Assembly (NCBI RefSeq): GCF_019800005.1
Contig: NZ_JABGCL010000011.1
Span: 62,001 to 126,000, forward strand
Source of the DNA: Geminicoccus harenae
GTDB taxonomy: Bacteria > Pseudomonadota > Alphaproteobacteria > Geminicoccales > Geminicoccaceae
Reading direction: 5' to 3'
DNA length: 64,000 nt
The position numbers were made by a program, and so were the translations under genes. This document shows, piece after piece, positions 29,740-37,670 of this stretch; positions within the stretch are counted from its first letter, which is position 1, and each line of letters starts with the position of its first letter. Below the pieces are notes generated by a model. It saw only the letters and a program-made list of their open reading frames with translations. It was not told the origin of the DNA and searched no databases.

Positions 29740-30017
29740 GTGATTCGCCGGGTCAGCCGGCCCAGCATCATGCCGATCCGCTCGGCCAGCGACGGCTTCG
29801 GCGGCGGCGGTGGCGCCTTCGGCACCACGTAGCCGGTGTCGCCGTCGATCACGGTGGCGTCATCCACACCGAAGCGGCTGCCGCCGGCCTCGCGGGCCTC
29901 CGGATCGAGTCGCCGCGCCAGCCCCTTGACCATGTCGCCCATGCGGATGAGGCGCGGCAGGAACAGGAGCGCCACCACGCCCACCACCAGCATGACCTTC
30001 CAGGCACTCAGACCCAA
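29721..30017 (-). CDS. TatA/TatB-like small membrane protein
   Basis: A 98-residue protein that starts, on the most likely reading, at TTG 30017: LGLSAWKVMLVVGVVALLFLPRLIRMGDMVKGLARRL. This single N-terminal helix followed by an amphipathic basic helix has the outline of TatA/TatB, although the usual FG hinge is replaced by LP. The C-terminal half is acidic then Pro-rich (PKAPPPPPKPS) and basic at the end. A GGAG is six bases upstream of the TTG; an internal ATG at 29993 is an alternative. It stands alone on the minus strand between the DUF697 gene and uppP. It may be a Tat-like paralogue without tatC nearby, or simply a convergent shape. Confidence 0.5.
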   Translation of the reverse strand: MGLSAWKVMLVVGVVALLFLPRLIRMGDMVKGLARRLDPEAREAGGSRFGVDDATVIDGDTGYVVPKAPPPPPKPSLAERIGMMLGRLTRRITQRLSA

Positions 30018-30207
30018 GACCTTCTCCCCAGCACCCGTCCGACACACCGCCCTGGCGGCCGGACCGGTCCGCATGAACCCCGTCCGGCACAGCGTAGCCG
30101 ATCGTCGCTGGTGATGGACAGCCCCTTGCGCGATGGCCGTGCTCCGGTGCTTTTCCACCTGCGCCGGCGGTGACCGGGCGACTTCCGGCAATCCGCATGA
30201 CAGGTTG

Positions 30208-31020
30208 ATGATGGAAAGCGATCTCTCGCTGCTTCAGGCCGCGCTTTTGGGCCTGGTCGAAGGTCTCACCGAATTCCTGCCGGTCTCCTCGACCGGTCAC
30301 CTGCTGCTTGCCGGCTGGCTGATGGGTGTGGACGAGCGGTTCGTCGACCTGTTCGTGGTACCGATCCAGTTCGGCGCGATCCTGGCGGTGCTGAGCCTCT
30401 ACGTGACCCGGCTGTGGGCCATCCTGCGCGATGCGCCGCATTCTCCGGCGGCCCGGCGGTTCATCCTGGCGATCGCCCTGGGCTTTTTGCCCGCGGCCCT
30501 CATCGGCCTGGCCCTGCACGGGCCCATCAAGAGCCTGTTCGCCCATGTGATCATCGTGCCGATCAACCTGATCCTGGGCGGCATCCTGATCCTCGTGATC
30601 GAGCGCTTCCATCCGACGGCGGAGATCCACCGCGCCGAGGCCATGACGCCCCTGCGCGCCCTGCTGATCGGGTTCTGCCAGGCGCTGGCGATGATCCCGG
30701 GCGTGTCGCGCTCCGGTGCCACGATCATGGGCGCGCTGGTGATGGGGGTGGACCGGCGGGCGGCGGCCGAGTTCAGCTTCTTCCTGGCCATGCCGACCAT
30801 GCTCGCCGCCGCCTCCTACGACCTGTGGAAGCAGCGCGACGTCATCACCTTCGACGATGCCGGGCTGATCCTGGTCGGCTTCGTGTGCGCCTTCATCAGC
30901 GCCGTCCTGGTGGTCAAGGCGCTGCTGGCCTTCCTGGCGCGCAACACCTTCCGGATCTTCGGCTGGTACCGGATCGCGATCGGCCTGGTGATGCTCGCGG
31001 TGATCATGACGCTGGCGTGA
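30208..31020 (+). CDS. uppP: Undecaprenyl-diphosphatase (BacA/UppP)
   Basis: A 270-residue membrane phosphatase that recycles undecaprenyl diphosphate for peptidoglycan and polysaccharide synthesis. The first active-site motif is EGLTEFLPVSSTGH at 18-31, and the second is PGVSRSGAT at 164-172. About eight helices follow the family topology. Two adjacent ATGs at 30208 and 30211 are both possible starts. It is followed by a stem-loop (31022-31053) and then by amtB, which is probably independently transcribed. Confidence 0.95.
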   Translation: MMESDLSLLQAALLGLVEGLTEFLPVSSTGHLLLAGWLMGVDERFVDLFVVPIQFGAILAVLSLYVTRLWAILRDAPHSPAARRFILAIALGFLPAALIGLALHGPIKSLFAHVIIVPINLILGGILILVIERFHPTAEIHRAEAMTPLRALLIGFCQALAMIPGVSRSGATIMGALVMGVDRRAAAEFSFFLAMPTMLAAASYDLWKQRDVITFDDAGLILVGFVCAFISAVLVVKALLAFLARNTFRIFGWYRIAIGLVMLAVIMTLA

Positions 31021-31021
31021 G

Positions 31022-31053
31022 CCCCGTGCCCGTTCTTTAGGCAACGGTCGGGG
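31022..31053 (+). terminator. Stem-loop after uppP
   Basis: Arms CCCCG (31022-31026) and CCGTT (31030-31034) pair with AACGG (31043-31047) and CGGGG (31049-31053), enclosing an 8-base loop with a small internal bulge. It begins one base after the uppP stop. No T-run follows, so it is either a weak terminator or a stability element. Confidence 0.4.
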
Positions 31054-31127
31054 TACCCATCCACCGTCGCCTACTTATTGGGCAGGTGCCGGCCTCTGAT
31101 CATTTCCTGTGCCGCGGCCGCCAGCTT

Positions 31128-31142
31128 CGGCACGCTTCTTGA
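31128..31142 (+). promoter_or_regulatory. Candidate sigma-54 promoter of amtB
   Basis: CGGCACGCTTCTTGA matches the sigma-54 consensus TGGCACG-N4-TTGC at 9 of 11 fixed positions, with the -24 GG intact and the -12 GC read as GA. It lies 124 bases before the amtB ATG. Ammonium transporter genes are classic NtrC/sigma-54 targets, which supports it, but the damaged -12 dinucleotide weakens the case. Confidence 0.4.
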
Positions 31143-31265
31143 AAGATCCTCTCTGGCTCGGGCGAGGATGCGACGATTTCCGCATCCCGGCCTGGAACAC
31201 GAGAACGAGGATACGCCGCTCCTTCCGGTCCGACGGGCGGGCGGTGTCTCGATAGAGGATCATCG

Positions 31266-32591
31266 ATGAGTCGCCGATCTGCCTTGCTCACCATTCTGCC
31301 GGCGATGCTCCTGGCGAGCGTGCCGGCGCTCGCGCAGGAAGCAGCACCGGCAGCCGAAGCCGTCGCGGAAGCGGTCGCGGTCTCGCCGATCGACAGCGGC
31401 GACACGGCCTGGATGCTGGTTTCCACGGCCCTCGTGCTGCTGATGGTCATCCCGGGCTTGGCCCTGTTCTATGGCGGCATGGTCCGCCAGATGAACGTGC
31501 TGGCCACGGTGATGCAGACCTTCGCCACCACCTGCCTGCTCGGCGTGATCTGGATGATCGCGGGCTATTCGATCGCGTTCGGCGAGGGCAACGCGTTCTT
31601 CGGCGACCTGTCGCGGGCCTTTTTGGCCGGGGTCGAGCTGGAGACACCGGCGGGCACCATCCCGGAATCGGTGTTCATCTCCTTCCAGATGACGTTCTTC
31701 ATCATCACGCCCGCCCTGATCGCCGGCGCGTTCGCGGACCGGATGAAGTTCTCGGCGATGCTCTGGTTCTTCGGCCTGTGGTCGCTCATCGTCTATGCCC
31801 CGGTCTGCCACATGGTCTGGGCGGCCAACGGCTACATGTACGGCGACGGCGTGCTCGACTTCGCGGGCGGCACGGTCGTCCACATCAATGCCGGCATCGC
31901 GGGCCTGGTCGCGGCCATCGTGATCGGCAAGCGCATGGGCTACCCGAACACGCCGCTGCCGCCGCACAACCTGGTGCTGAGCGTCATCGGCGCCGGCCTG
32001 CTCTGGGTCGGCTGGTTCGGCTTCAACGCCGGCTCCGCGGCGGCCGCCAACGGCCGGGCCGGCATGGCCATGCTGGTGACCCTGATCGCACCGGCCGCTG
32101 CCGGCCTGTCCTGGATGTTCGTCGAGTGGGCTGCCAAGGGTAAGCCGTCGGTGCTGGGCCTGATTTCCGGCGTGGTCGGCGGCCTGGTCGCCATCACGCC
32201 CGCGGCCGGCTTCGTCGCGCCTGGCGGCGCCCTGATCATCGGCCTCGTCGCGGGTGCGGTGTGCTTCTGGGCAGCGACCAGCCTGAAGCACATGCTGGGC
32301 TATGACGACAGCCTGGACTGCTTCGGCGTCCATGGCGTGGGCGGCATCGTCGGCGCGGTCCTGACCGGCGTGTTCGCGGTCGAGGCGATCGGCGGCACGC
32401 CCGGTCTGCTGGAAGGCAACGGCGCGCAGCTCTGGATCCAGATCAAGAGCGTGCTGATCACCATCGTCTACTGCGCGGTCCTGACCTTCGTGATCCTGAA
32501 GCTGATCGACCTGGTGATCGGCCTGCGGGTGGACAAGGAGGTGGAGCGCGAGGGTCTGGACCTGGCCCTGCATGGCGAGGCGGTGCACTGA
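31266..32591 (+). CDS. amtB: Ammonium transporter
   Basis: A 441-residue trimer-forming ammonia channel of the inner membrane. Residues 1-24 form a signal peptide (core LLTILPAMLLASVPA, cut at ALAQ|E), as in many AmtB proteins. The twin histidines of the pore are H206 (VVHINAG) and H356 (GVHGVGG), and the Phe-gate neighbourhood is recognisable. The C-terminal tail GLRVDKEVEREGLDL is the segment that contacts GlnK. No glnK gene is adjacent, although glnK-amtB is the usual arrangement. A strong terminator follows at 32621-32657 and a sigma-54-like promoter precedes it. Confidence 0.96.
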   Translation: MSRRSALLTILPAMLLASVPALAQEAAPAAEAVAEAVAVSPIDSGDTAWMLVSTALVLLMVIPGLALFYGGMVRQMNVLATVMQTFATTCLLGVIWMIAGYSIAFGEGNAFFGDLSRAFLAGVELETPAGTIPESVFISFQMTFFIITPALIAGAFADRMKFSAMLWFFGLWSLIVYAPVCHMVWAANGYMYGDGVLDFAGGTVVHINAGIAGLVAAIVIGKRMGYPNTPLPPHNLVLSVIGAGLLWVGWFGFNAGSAAAANGRAGMAMLVTLIAPAAAGLSWMFVEWAAKGKPSVLGLISGVVGGLVAITPAAGFVAPGGALIIGLVAGAVCFWAATSLKHMLGYDDSLDCFGVHGVGGIVGAVLTGVFAVEAIGGTPGLLEGNGAQLWIQIKSVLITIVYCAVLTFVILKLIDLVIGLRVDKEVEREGLDLALHGEAVH

Positions 32592-32620
32592 GCCGGCACT
32601 GATCGATGCCGCCCGAACAG

Positions 32621-32657
32621 AAGGGCCGCCGGGCAGCCGGCGGCCCTTTCCTTTGTT
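32621..32657 (+). terminator. Rho-independent terminator of amtB
   Basis: A perfect 12-bp stem (AAGGGCCGCCGG at 32621-32632, CCGGCGGCCCTT at 32637-32648) with a GCAG loop is followed by TCCTTTGTT. It starts 30 bases after the amtB stop. Confidence 0.8.
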
Positions 32658-32738
32658 CCCGTCCGTTCCGGCGCGCACCGGCCTTTCCATTGCCCCAGGC
32701 GGCGCCAACATCACCAGCACGCCCCAGGGAGAACCGGC

Positions 32739-34547
32739 TTGGACGATTCGTCAGGACCAGTGTCGGGAGAAATCGCGGACGGCGTGCTGGAACAGCGTGC
32801 CCGGCGCGCCGCAGGCCTGGCCGAACGTGCCGCCAGGGTCGTGAAGGCCATGCTGGAGCGCCATGCCGCGGAACGGATGTCGGTGCCCGATCCGGAAGTG
32901 GTCGGCGACGCCTTCGCGGAGCTCGGCCGGGCACTGCTCCAGGATCCCGAGCGGCTGGCGCAGGCACAGATGCGGCTCTGGCTGGACCATGGCCGCCTGT
33001 GGAACGCGCAACTGCTGAAGCTCCTGGGCGGCGAGGCGCCGGTCGTGGCCGCACCGGCACCGGGCGACCGGCGCTTCAGGGACCAGGTGTGGACCGAGGC
33101 ACCCGTCTATGACTGGCTGAAGCAGTCCTACCTCGTGAATGCCGGCTGGCTGCGGGACATGGTGGCCGAGGCTCCGGGCCTGGCGCCGGCCAGCCGCGCC
33201 AAGATCGAGTTCTACACCCGCCAGATCATCGACGCCTGCGCGCCCACCAACTTCGCCTTCACCAATCCGGCCGTCCTGGCGCGGGCCGCCGAGACCGGCG
33301 GCGAGAGCCTGCTGGACGGGCTGGAGCATCTGCTGGCGGACATGGAACGCACCCAGGGCGAGTTCGCCCCGGCCATGGCGCCGCGCGACGCGTTCCGGCT
33401 GGGCCAGGACATCGCCACCAGCAAGGGCAGCGTCGTCTTCCGCAACGAGCTGATCGAGCTGATCCAGTACGCGCCGACGACACCGAAGGTCGCCCGGCGC
33501 CCGCTGCTGATCGTGCCGCCCTGGATCAACAAGTTCTACATCCTGGATCTGCGGCCGGACAACAGCTTCATCCGCTGGGCGACCGGCCAGGGCCTGACCG
33601 TGTTCCTGATCTCCTGGGTGAACCCGGACGCCAGGCTCGCGGCCAAGACCTTCGAGGACTATCTGCGCGACGGCCCGCTGGCCGCGATGGAAGCGATCGA
33701 GCGGCAGACCGGCGAAAAGACGATCAACATCATCGGCTACTGCCTGGGCGGCACGCTCACGGCCTGCCTCCTGGCCCATCTGGCCGCGTCCGGGCAGGCG
33801 GAGCGGATCGCGTCCGCCACCCTGTTCACCTGCCTCACCGACTTCAGCGATCCGGGCGAGGTCAGCGTCTTCATCGACGCGCCCCAGATCACCAAGCTCG
33901 AGCAGCACATGGAGCGCACCGGCTTCCTGGAGGCCGGCTACATGGCCAAGGTGTTCGCCATGCTGCGGGCCAACGACCTGATCTGGGCGTTCGCCATCAA
34001 CAACTACCTGATGGGCAAGGAGCCCGCCCCGTTCGACCTGCTGCACTGGAACGCCGACGGCACGCGCATGCCGATGAAGATGCACGCCTTCTACCTGCGC
34101 GAGATGTATCTGGAGAACCGGCTGGTGGAGCCCGGCGGCATCACCCTGCTGGGCACGCCGCTGGACCTCGGCCGGATCGAGCTGCCCGTGTTCTTCCTGA
34201 GCACGCAGGAGGACCATATCGCGCCCTGGAAGAGCACCTATGCCGGCGGCCGGCGCTTCGGCGGCCCGGTCCGGTTCGTGCTGGGCGGCTCCGGCCACAT
34301 CGCCGGGGTGATCAACCCGGCCGGGTCGACCAAGTACGGCTATCGCACCGATGGCCCCGACACCGACGATCCGGAGGCATGGCTGGCCGGCAGCACCGAG
34401 CATCCGGGCTCGTGGTGGCCCCACTGGCGCGCCTGGCTGAAGGACTTCGACGGCGACGAGGTGCCGGCGCGCGATCCGGAGCGGGGCTCGCTCCCGGTGC
34501 TGGATCCCGCACCCGGCCAGAACGTGCTGGTGCGCGCCGATCGCTAG
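32739..34547 (+). CDS. phaC: Poly(3-hydroxyalkanoate) synthase, class I
   Basis: A 602-residue polymerase that links hydroxyacyl-CoA monomers into storage polyester. The catalytic triad is visible: C335 in the lipase-like box GYCLGGT, D492 in STQEDHIAPW, and H520 in GSGHIAG. The N-terminal 100 residues are variable, as usual, and the length fits class I. The start is TTG at 32739, with GGGAG about eight bases upstream. It stands alone: no phaA, phaB, phaE or granule-protein gene is nearby, so monomer supply must be encoded elsewhere. Confidence 0.95.
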   Translation: MDDSSGPVSGEIADGVLEQRARRAAGLAERAARVVKAMLERHAAERMSVPDPEVVGDAFAELGRALLQDPERLAQAQMRLWLDHGRLWNAQLLKLLGGEAPVVAAPAPGDRRFRDQVWTEAPVYDWLKQSYLVNAGWLRDMVAEAPGLAPASRAKIEFYTRQIIDACAPTNFAFTNPAVLARAAETGGESLLDGLEHLLADMERTQGEFAPAMAPRDAFRLGQDIATSKGSVVFRNELIELIQYAPTTPKVARRPLLIVPPWINKFYILDLRPDNSFIRWATGQGLTVFLISWVNPDARLAAKTFEDYLRDGPLAAMEAIERQTGEKTINIIGYCLGGTLTACLLAHLAASGQAERIASATLFTCLTDFSDPGEVSVFIDAPQITKLEQHMERTGFLEAGYMAKVFAMLRANDLIWAFAINNYLMGKEPAPFDLLHWNADGTRMPMKMHAFYLREMYLENRLVEPGGITLLGTPLDLGRIELPVFFLSTQEDHIAPWKSTYAGGRRFGGPVRFVLGGSGHIAGVINPAGSTKYGYRTDGPDTDDPEAWLAGSTEHPGSWWPHWRAWLKDFDGDEVPARDPERGSLPVLDPAPGQNVLVRADR

Positions 34548-34725
34548 GCCGCGCGATCGCCGCCCCGATTGGCGTGCGATTGTGGGCGAAACGTGCCCGA
34601 TCATCCACAACCCGCAGGCGAAGCCGCCCCGCAGCGCCCGCCCCGGCGGATTTCGGCGTGTCGCTCCAGTCGCGCTGGGCTAGGGTTTCGCCGGTTCCGA
34701 ACGTCGCACGAGCCCGATCCCGCCG

Positions 34726-35901
34726 ATGTCCACGCCGCAACGCTACCTGACCCGGACGATCCTGTTCCTGATCATCGTCGTGATCGTAGTCGGGCTGCTG
34801 CACCGTGTGGTGATCGACGCGTTCAGCCACAACCTGGCGATCAACGGCCTGATCCTGCTCGTGGTGCTGACCGGCATCGCCTACACCTTCCGCCGGATCC
34901 TGCAGCTCCGCCCGGAGATCGAATGGCTGGAGGCGTACCGGACTGCAGCGCCCGGCTTCTCGGTGCAGGACCCGCCCAGCCTGCTCTCGCCGCTCGCCAC
35001 CGTGCTGGCGCAGAGCAGCAAGAAGAACCGCTCGGCGCTCTCGGCCGTGTCGATGCGCTACCTCCTGGACAGCATCGACAACCGGCTGGAGGAGAGCCGC
35101 GACATCTCGCGCTACCTGTCCGGCCTGCCGATCTTCTTGGGCCTGCTCGGCACGTTCTGGGGCCTGATCCTCACCATGGGCTCGATCGGCGAGGTGATCG
35201 GCGGCCTGTCGATCGGCACAGGGGACCTGGTCCAGATCTTCGAGAATCTGAAGGCCGGGCTCACGGCACCACTGAACGGCATGGGCACGGCGTTCTCCGC
35301 CTCGCTGTTCGGCTTGGCCGGCTCCTTGGTCCTGCGCTTCATCGACCTGCAGGCGACCCGCGCCCAGCACGTGTTCTACAACGAGCTGGAGGAATGGCTC
35401 TCCACCCAGGCGCAGCTCTTCGGCGCAGACGCGCCGGTCTCGTCGGGCTCGCGCCTGAGCGACCTCGCCGCCTCGGCACCCATCCCCGCCTATGTCCAGG
35501 CGCTGCTGCAGCAGACCGCGGAGAACCTGGAGCAGATGCAGCGGGTGCTGACCCATAGCGAGGAGGACCGCAGCAAGCTGGCGCACGGGATCAACGGGCT
35601 GGGCGAACAGCTGGGTGCCCTGAACGACCATCTGGCCGGCCAGCAGCGCATGCTGGTCAAGCTGTTCGAGGCCCAGGAAGGCCTGGTGCACACCTTTGCC
35701 CGGATGAACGACCCGAACCGCTCGCCGCTCGACGAGCAGACCCGCAGCCATGTCCGCAACCTCGACCTGCAGCTCGCCCGCCTGATCGACGAGCTGCGCC
35801 GCGGCCGCGAGGACACCACGCGCGAATTGCGCAACGAGATCAAGATGGTGAGCCGGGTGATCGCGGTGGCGGCCGGCGAGCCCGACATGGCCAGGGACTG
35901 A
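34726..35901 (+). CDS. MotA/TolQ/ExbB-like proton channel protein
   Basis: A 391-residue inner-membrane protein. Two helices lie at the N-terminus (residues ~10-27 and ~38-55), followed by a ~75-residue cytoplasmic loop and two more helices: SGLPIFLGLLGTFWGLILTMGSIG around 130-153 and GTAFSASLFGLAGSLVLRF around 188-206. This four-helix arrangement with the GLLGTFWG signature is that of the MotA/TolQ/ExbB family. Residues ~260-391 form a cytoplasmic helical tail. It ends seven bases before a MotB-like gene. It most likely forms the stator ring of a proton-driven envelope motor; it is not a flagellar motA by context, as no flagellar gene is nearby. Confidence 0.85.
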   Translation: MSTPQRYLTRTILFLIIVVIVVGLLHRVVIDAFSHNLAINGLILLVVLTGIAYTFRRILQLRPEIEWLEAYRTAAPGFSVQDPPSLLSPLATVLAQSSKKNRSALSAVSMRYLLDSIDNRLEESRDISRYLSGLPIFLGLLGTFWGLILTMGSIGEVIGGLSIGTGDLVQIFENLKAGLTAPLNGMGTAFSASLFGLAGSLVLRFIDLQATRAQHVFYNELEEWLSTQAQLFGADAPVSSGSRLSDLAASAPIPAYVQALLQQTAENLEQMQRVLTHSEEDRSKLAHGINGLGEQLGALNDHLAGQQRMLVKLFEAQEGLVHTFARMNDPNRSPLDEQTRSHVRNLDLQLARLIDELRRGREDTTRELRNEIKMVSRVIAVAAGEPDMARD

Positions 35902-35907
35902 CCGGCC

Positions 35908-37143
35908 GTGGCACGCTCCCGCCGCGAGCGCGGCGAACAGGACGACATCTGGCCGGGCTTCGTCGACGCCCTCTCGACCCTGCTGATGGGCATCACCTTC
36001 CTCCTGGTGGTGTTCGTGCTGGGTCAGTTCTTCATGAGCCGGCTGCTGGCTGGCCGGACCGAGCAGATGGACCGGCTGCAGACCCAGGTGCAGGACATGG
36101 CCAGCCGCCTGCAGCTTTCCGAGGACGAGGCCGCCGAGCTGCGCCGCAACCTGCGCCGCCTGGACGGCACGCTGCAGAACCTGACGGCCGAGCGCGACGA
36201 GCTGCAGGGCCGGCTGCGGACCAGCGAGGAGACCGCCGCGTCGCTCAACGACCGGCTCGCCAGCGTGCTGGCCCAGACCGCAACGCTCACCCGCAACCTG
36301 GAAGACAGCCAGGCCTCGCTGGAGCAGCAGGTCCGCACACGGGCCGAGCTGGAAGAGGCGCTGGCCGAGGCGCGCCGCCAGGTCAGCGTCGACCGCCAGA
36401 CCATGGAGGCGCAGATCGGCCAGCTCGCCGATCTGCAGCAGCAGATCGCGGCACTCCAGGCCCAGCGCGACCAGCTCCAGGCCGAGAAGGGCGAGGTCTC
36501 GACTTCGCGTGACGAGGCGCTGGCCCAGGTGGCACTGCTCAACCAGCAGATCAACGAGCTCGGCACCCAGCTCGCCCAGCTCGGCGAGGCGCTGGAGGTC
36601 AAGCAGCAGGAGATCGACCGCCAGGCCAGCTCGATCGAGGATCTGGGGCGCAAGCTGAACCTGGCGCTCGCCGACAAGGTGGTCGAGCTGTCCCAGTACC
36701 GCTCCGACTTCTTCGGCCGGCTGCGCGGGATCCTGGGCGAGCGGCCGGGCGTGCAGATCGTGGGCGACCGGTTCGTGTTCCAGTCCGAGGTGCTGTTCGA
36801 CAGCGGCAGCGCCACGCTCAAGCCGGCAGGCGAGGAGCGGCTCGCCGAGTTCGCCCAGACGCTGCAGGCCCTGATCGCGGAGATCCCGGACGACCTGCCC
36901 TGGATCCTCCGGGTCGACGGCCATACCGACAAGCGGCCGATCAACACGCCGGCCTTCCCGTCCAACTGGGAGCTGTCGACCGCGCGCGCGATCAACGTCG
37001 CCCGGTTCCTGGTGGAGAACGGCCTGCCGCCCGGGCGGGTGGCGGCGGCGGGCTTCGCCGAGTTCCGCCCCCTGGACCCGGCCGACACCGAGGAAGCCTA
37101 CCAGCGCAACCGCCGCATCGAGCTGCAGCTCACCAATTTCTGA
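35908..37143 (+). CDS. MotB-like protein: one TM helix, coiled coil, OmpA peptidoglycan-binding domain
   Basis: A 411-residue protein starting at GTG 35908. Its single transmembrane helix (residues ~18-42) begins WPGFVDALSTLLMGITFLLVV with an aspartate, D20, placed like the proton-binding Asp of MotB. About 230 residues of heptad-rich coiled coil follow (residues 45-275). The C-terminal OmpA-like domain (about 285-411) has SEVLFDSGSATLKPAGE, the DGHTDKRP peptidoglycan-binding motif and the NRRIELQL ending. It should pair with the preceding MotA-like protein and anchor it to peptidoglycan. The long coil between membrane and OmpA domain is unusual for a flagellar MotB. Confidence 0.87.
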   Translation: MARSRRERGEQDDIWPGFVDALSTLLMGITFLLVVFVLGQFFMSRLLAGRTEQMDRLQTQVQDMASRLQLSEDEAAELRRNLRRLDGTLQNLTAERDELQGRLRTSEETAASLNDRLASVLAQTATLTRNLEDSQASLEQQVRTRAELEEALAEARRQVSVDRQTMEAQIGQLADLQQQIAALQAQRDQLQAEKGEVSTSRDEALAQVALLNQQINELGTQLAQLGEALEVKQQEIDRQASSIEDLGRKLNLALADKVVELSQYRSDFFGRLRGILGERPGVQIVGDRFVFQSEVLFDSGSATLKPAGEERLAEFAQTLQALIAEIPDDLPWILRVDGHTDKRPINTPAFPSNWELSTARAINVARFLVENGLPPGRVAAAGFAEFRPLDPADTEEAYQRNRRIELQLTNF

Positions 37144-37269
37144 CCCCCGCCCGGATCGGCTTGCGCCGCACGCCGGATCCGGCAGAATTAGGGGTGCTGG
37201 TCACGCCATGTCCGAAACGGCGCACGCGCCAAGGGGACACCGGCCGGCAGCGGGGGAAACGCACGAACG

Positions 37270-37635
37270 ATGGCAGCAACTTCAGGAACGGTTCCGGCCG
37301 CGGAACGGGAGCCGGACTTCGTCGGCATGATCGAGCGCCACCGGGACTCCCAGGCATTCTGGGCGAAATGCACGGTGGTGCTGGCGCTGGTCGGGCTGGC
37401 GATCGCCGGCTGGGGCCTCACCGCGGCCGTAGGCTGGCGCTCGGGCACCTTCTGGCTGGGCCTGTTCATCGCTGCCACTGCGGTGTTTCCCCTGGCCGAG
37501 CTGCTGGACCGCCGTGACCGCTGGCAGGGGCTGGACCGGCTGCGCAGCGCATGGCGTGCCCTCGCCGCCGCACCGGACACCACGCCGGCCGACATCGACC
37601 GGCTGTCCGACCTCATCCGCAAGACCCACGGCTGA
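37270..37635 (+). CDS. Small two-TM membrane protein in the motor-like operon
   Basis: A 121-residue hypothetical protein. Residues ~32-52 (WAKCTVVLALVGLAIAGWGL) and ~58-75 (GTFWLGLFIAATAVFPLAEL) are membrane helices, flanked by a polar N-terminus and a helical cytoplasmic C-terminus rich in Arg/Asp/Ala. I do not recognise a family. It lies 126 bases after the MotB-like gene and 35 bases before the giant coiled-coil gene on the same strand, so it probably belongs with them. Confidence 0.65.
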   Translation: MAATSGTVPAAEREPDFVGMIERHRDSQAFWAKCTVVLALVGLAIAGWGLTAAVGWRSGTFWLGLFIAATAVFPLAELLDRRDRWQGLDRLRSAWRALAAAPDTTPADIDRLSDLIRKTHG

Positions 37636-37670
37636 TCGACCGCCCGGCGGCCCACACGAGACAAGACGAG

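Noticed and set aside
34726..37143. Zorya anti-phage system
   Set aside because: ZorA and ZorB are MotA- and MotB-like, but no ZorC, ZorD or ZorE gene is nearby and the long coil is in the MotB-like partner rather than a ZorA tail.
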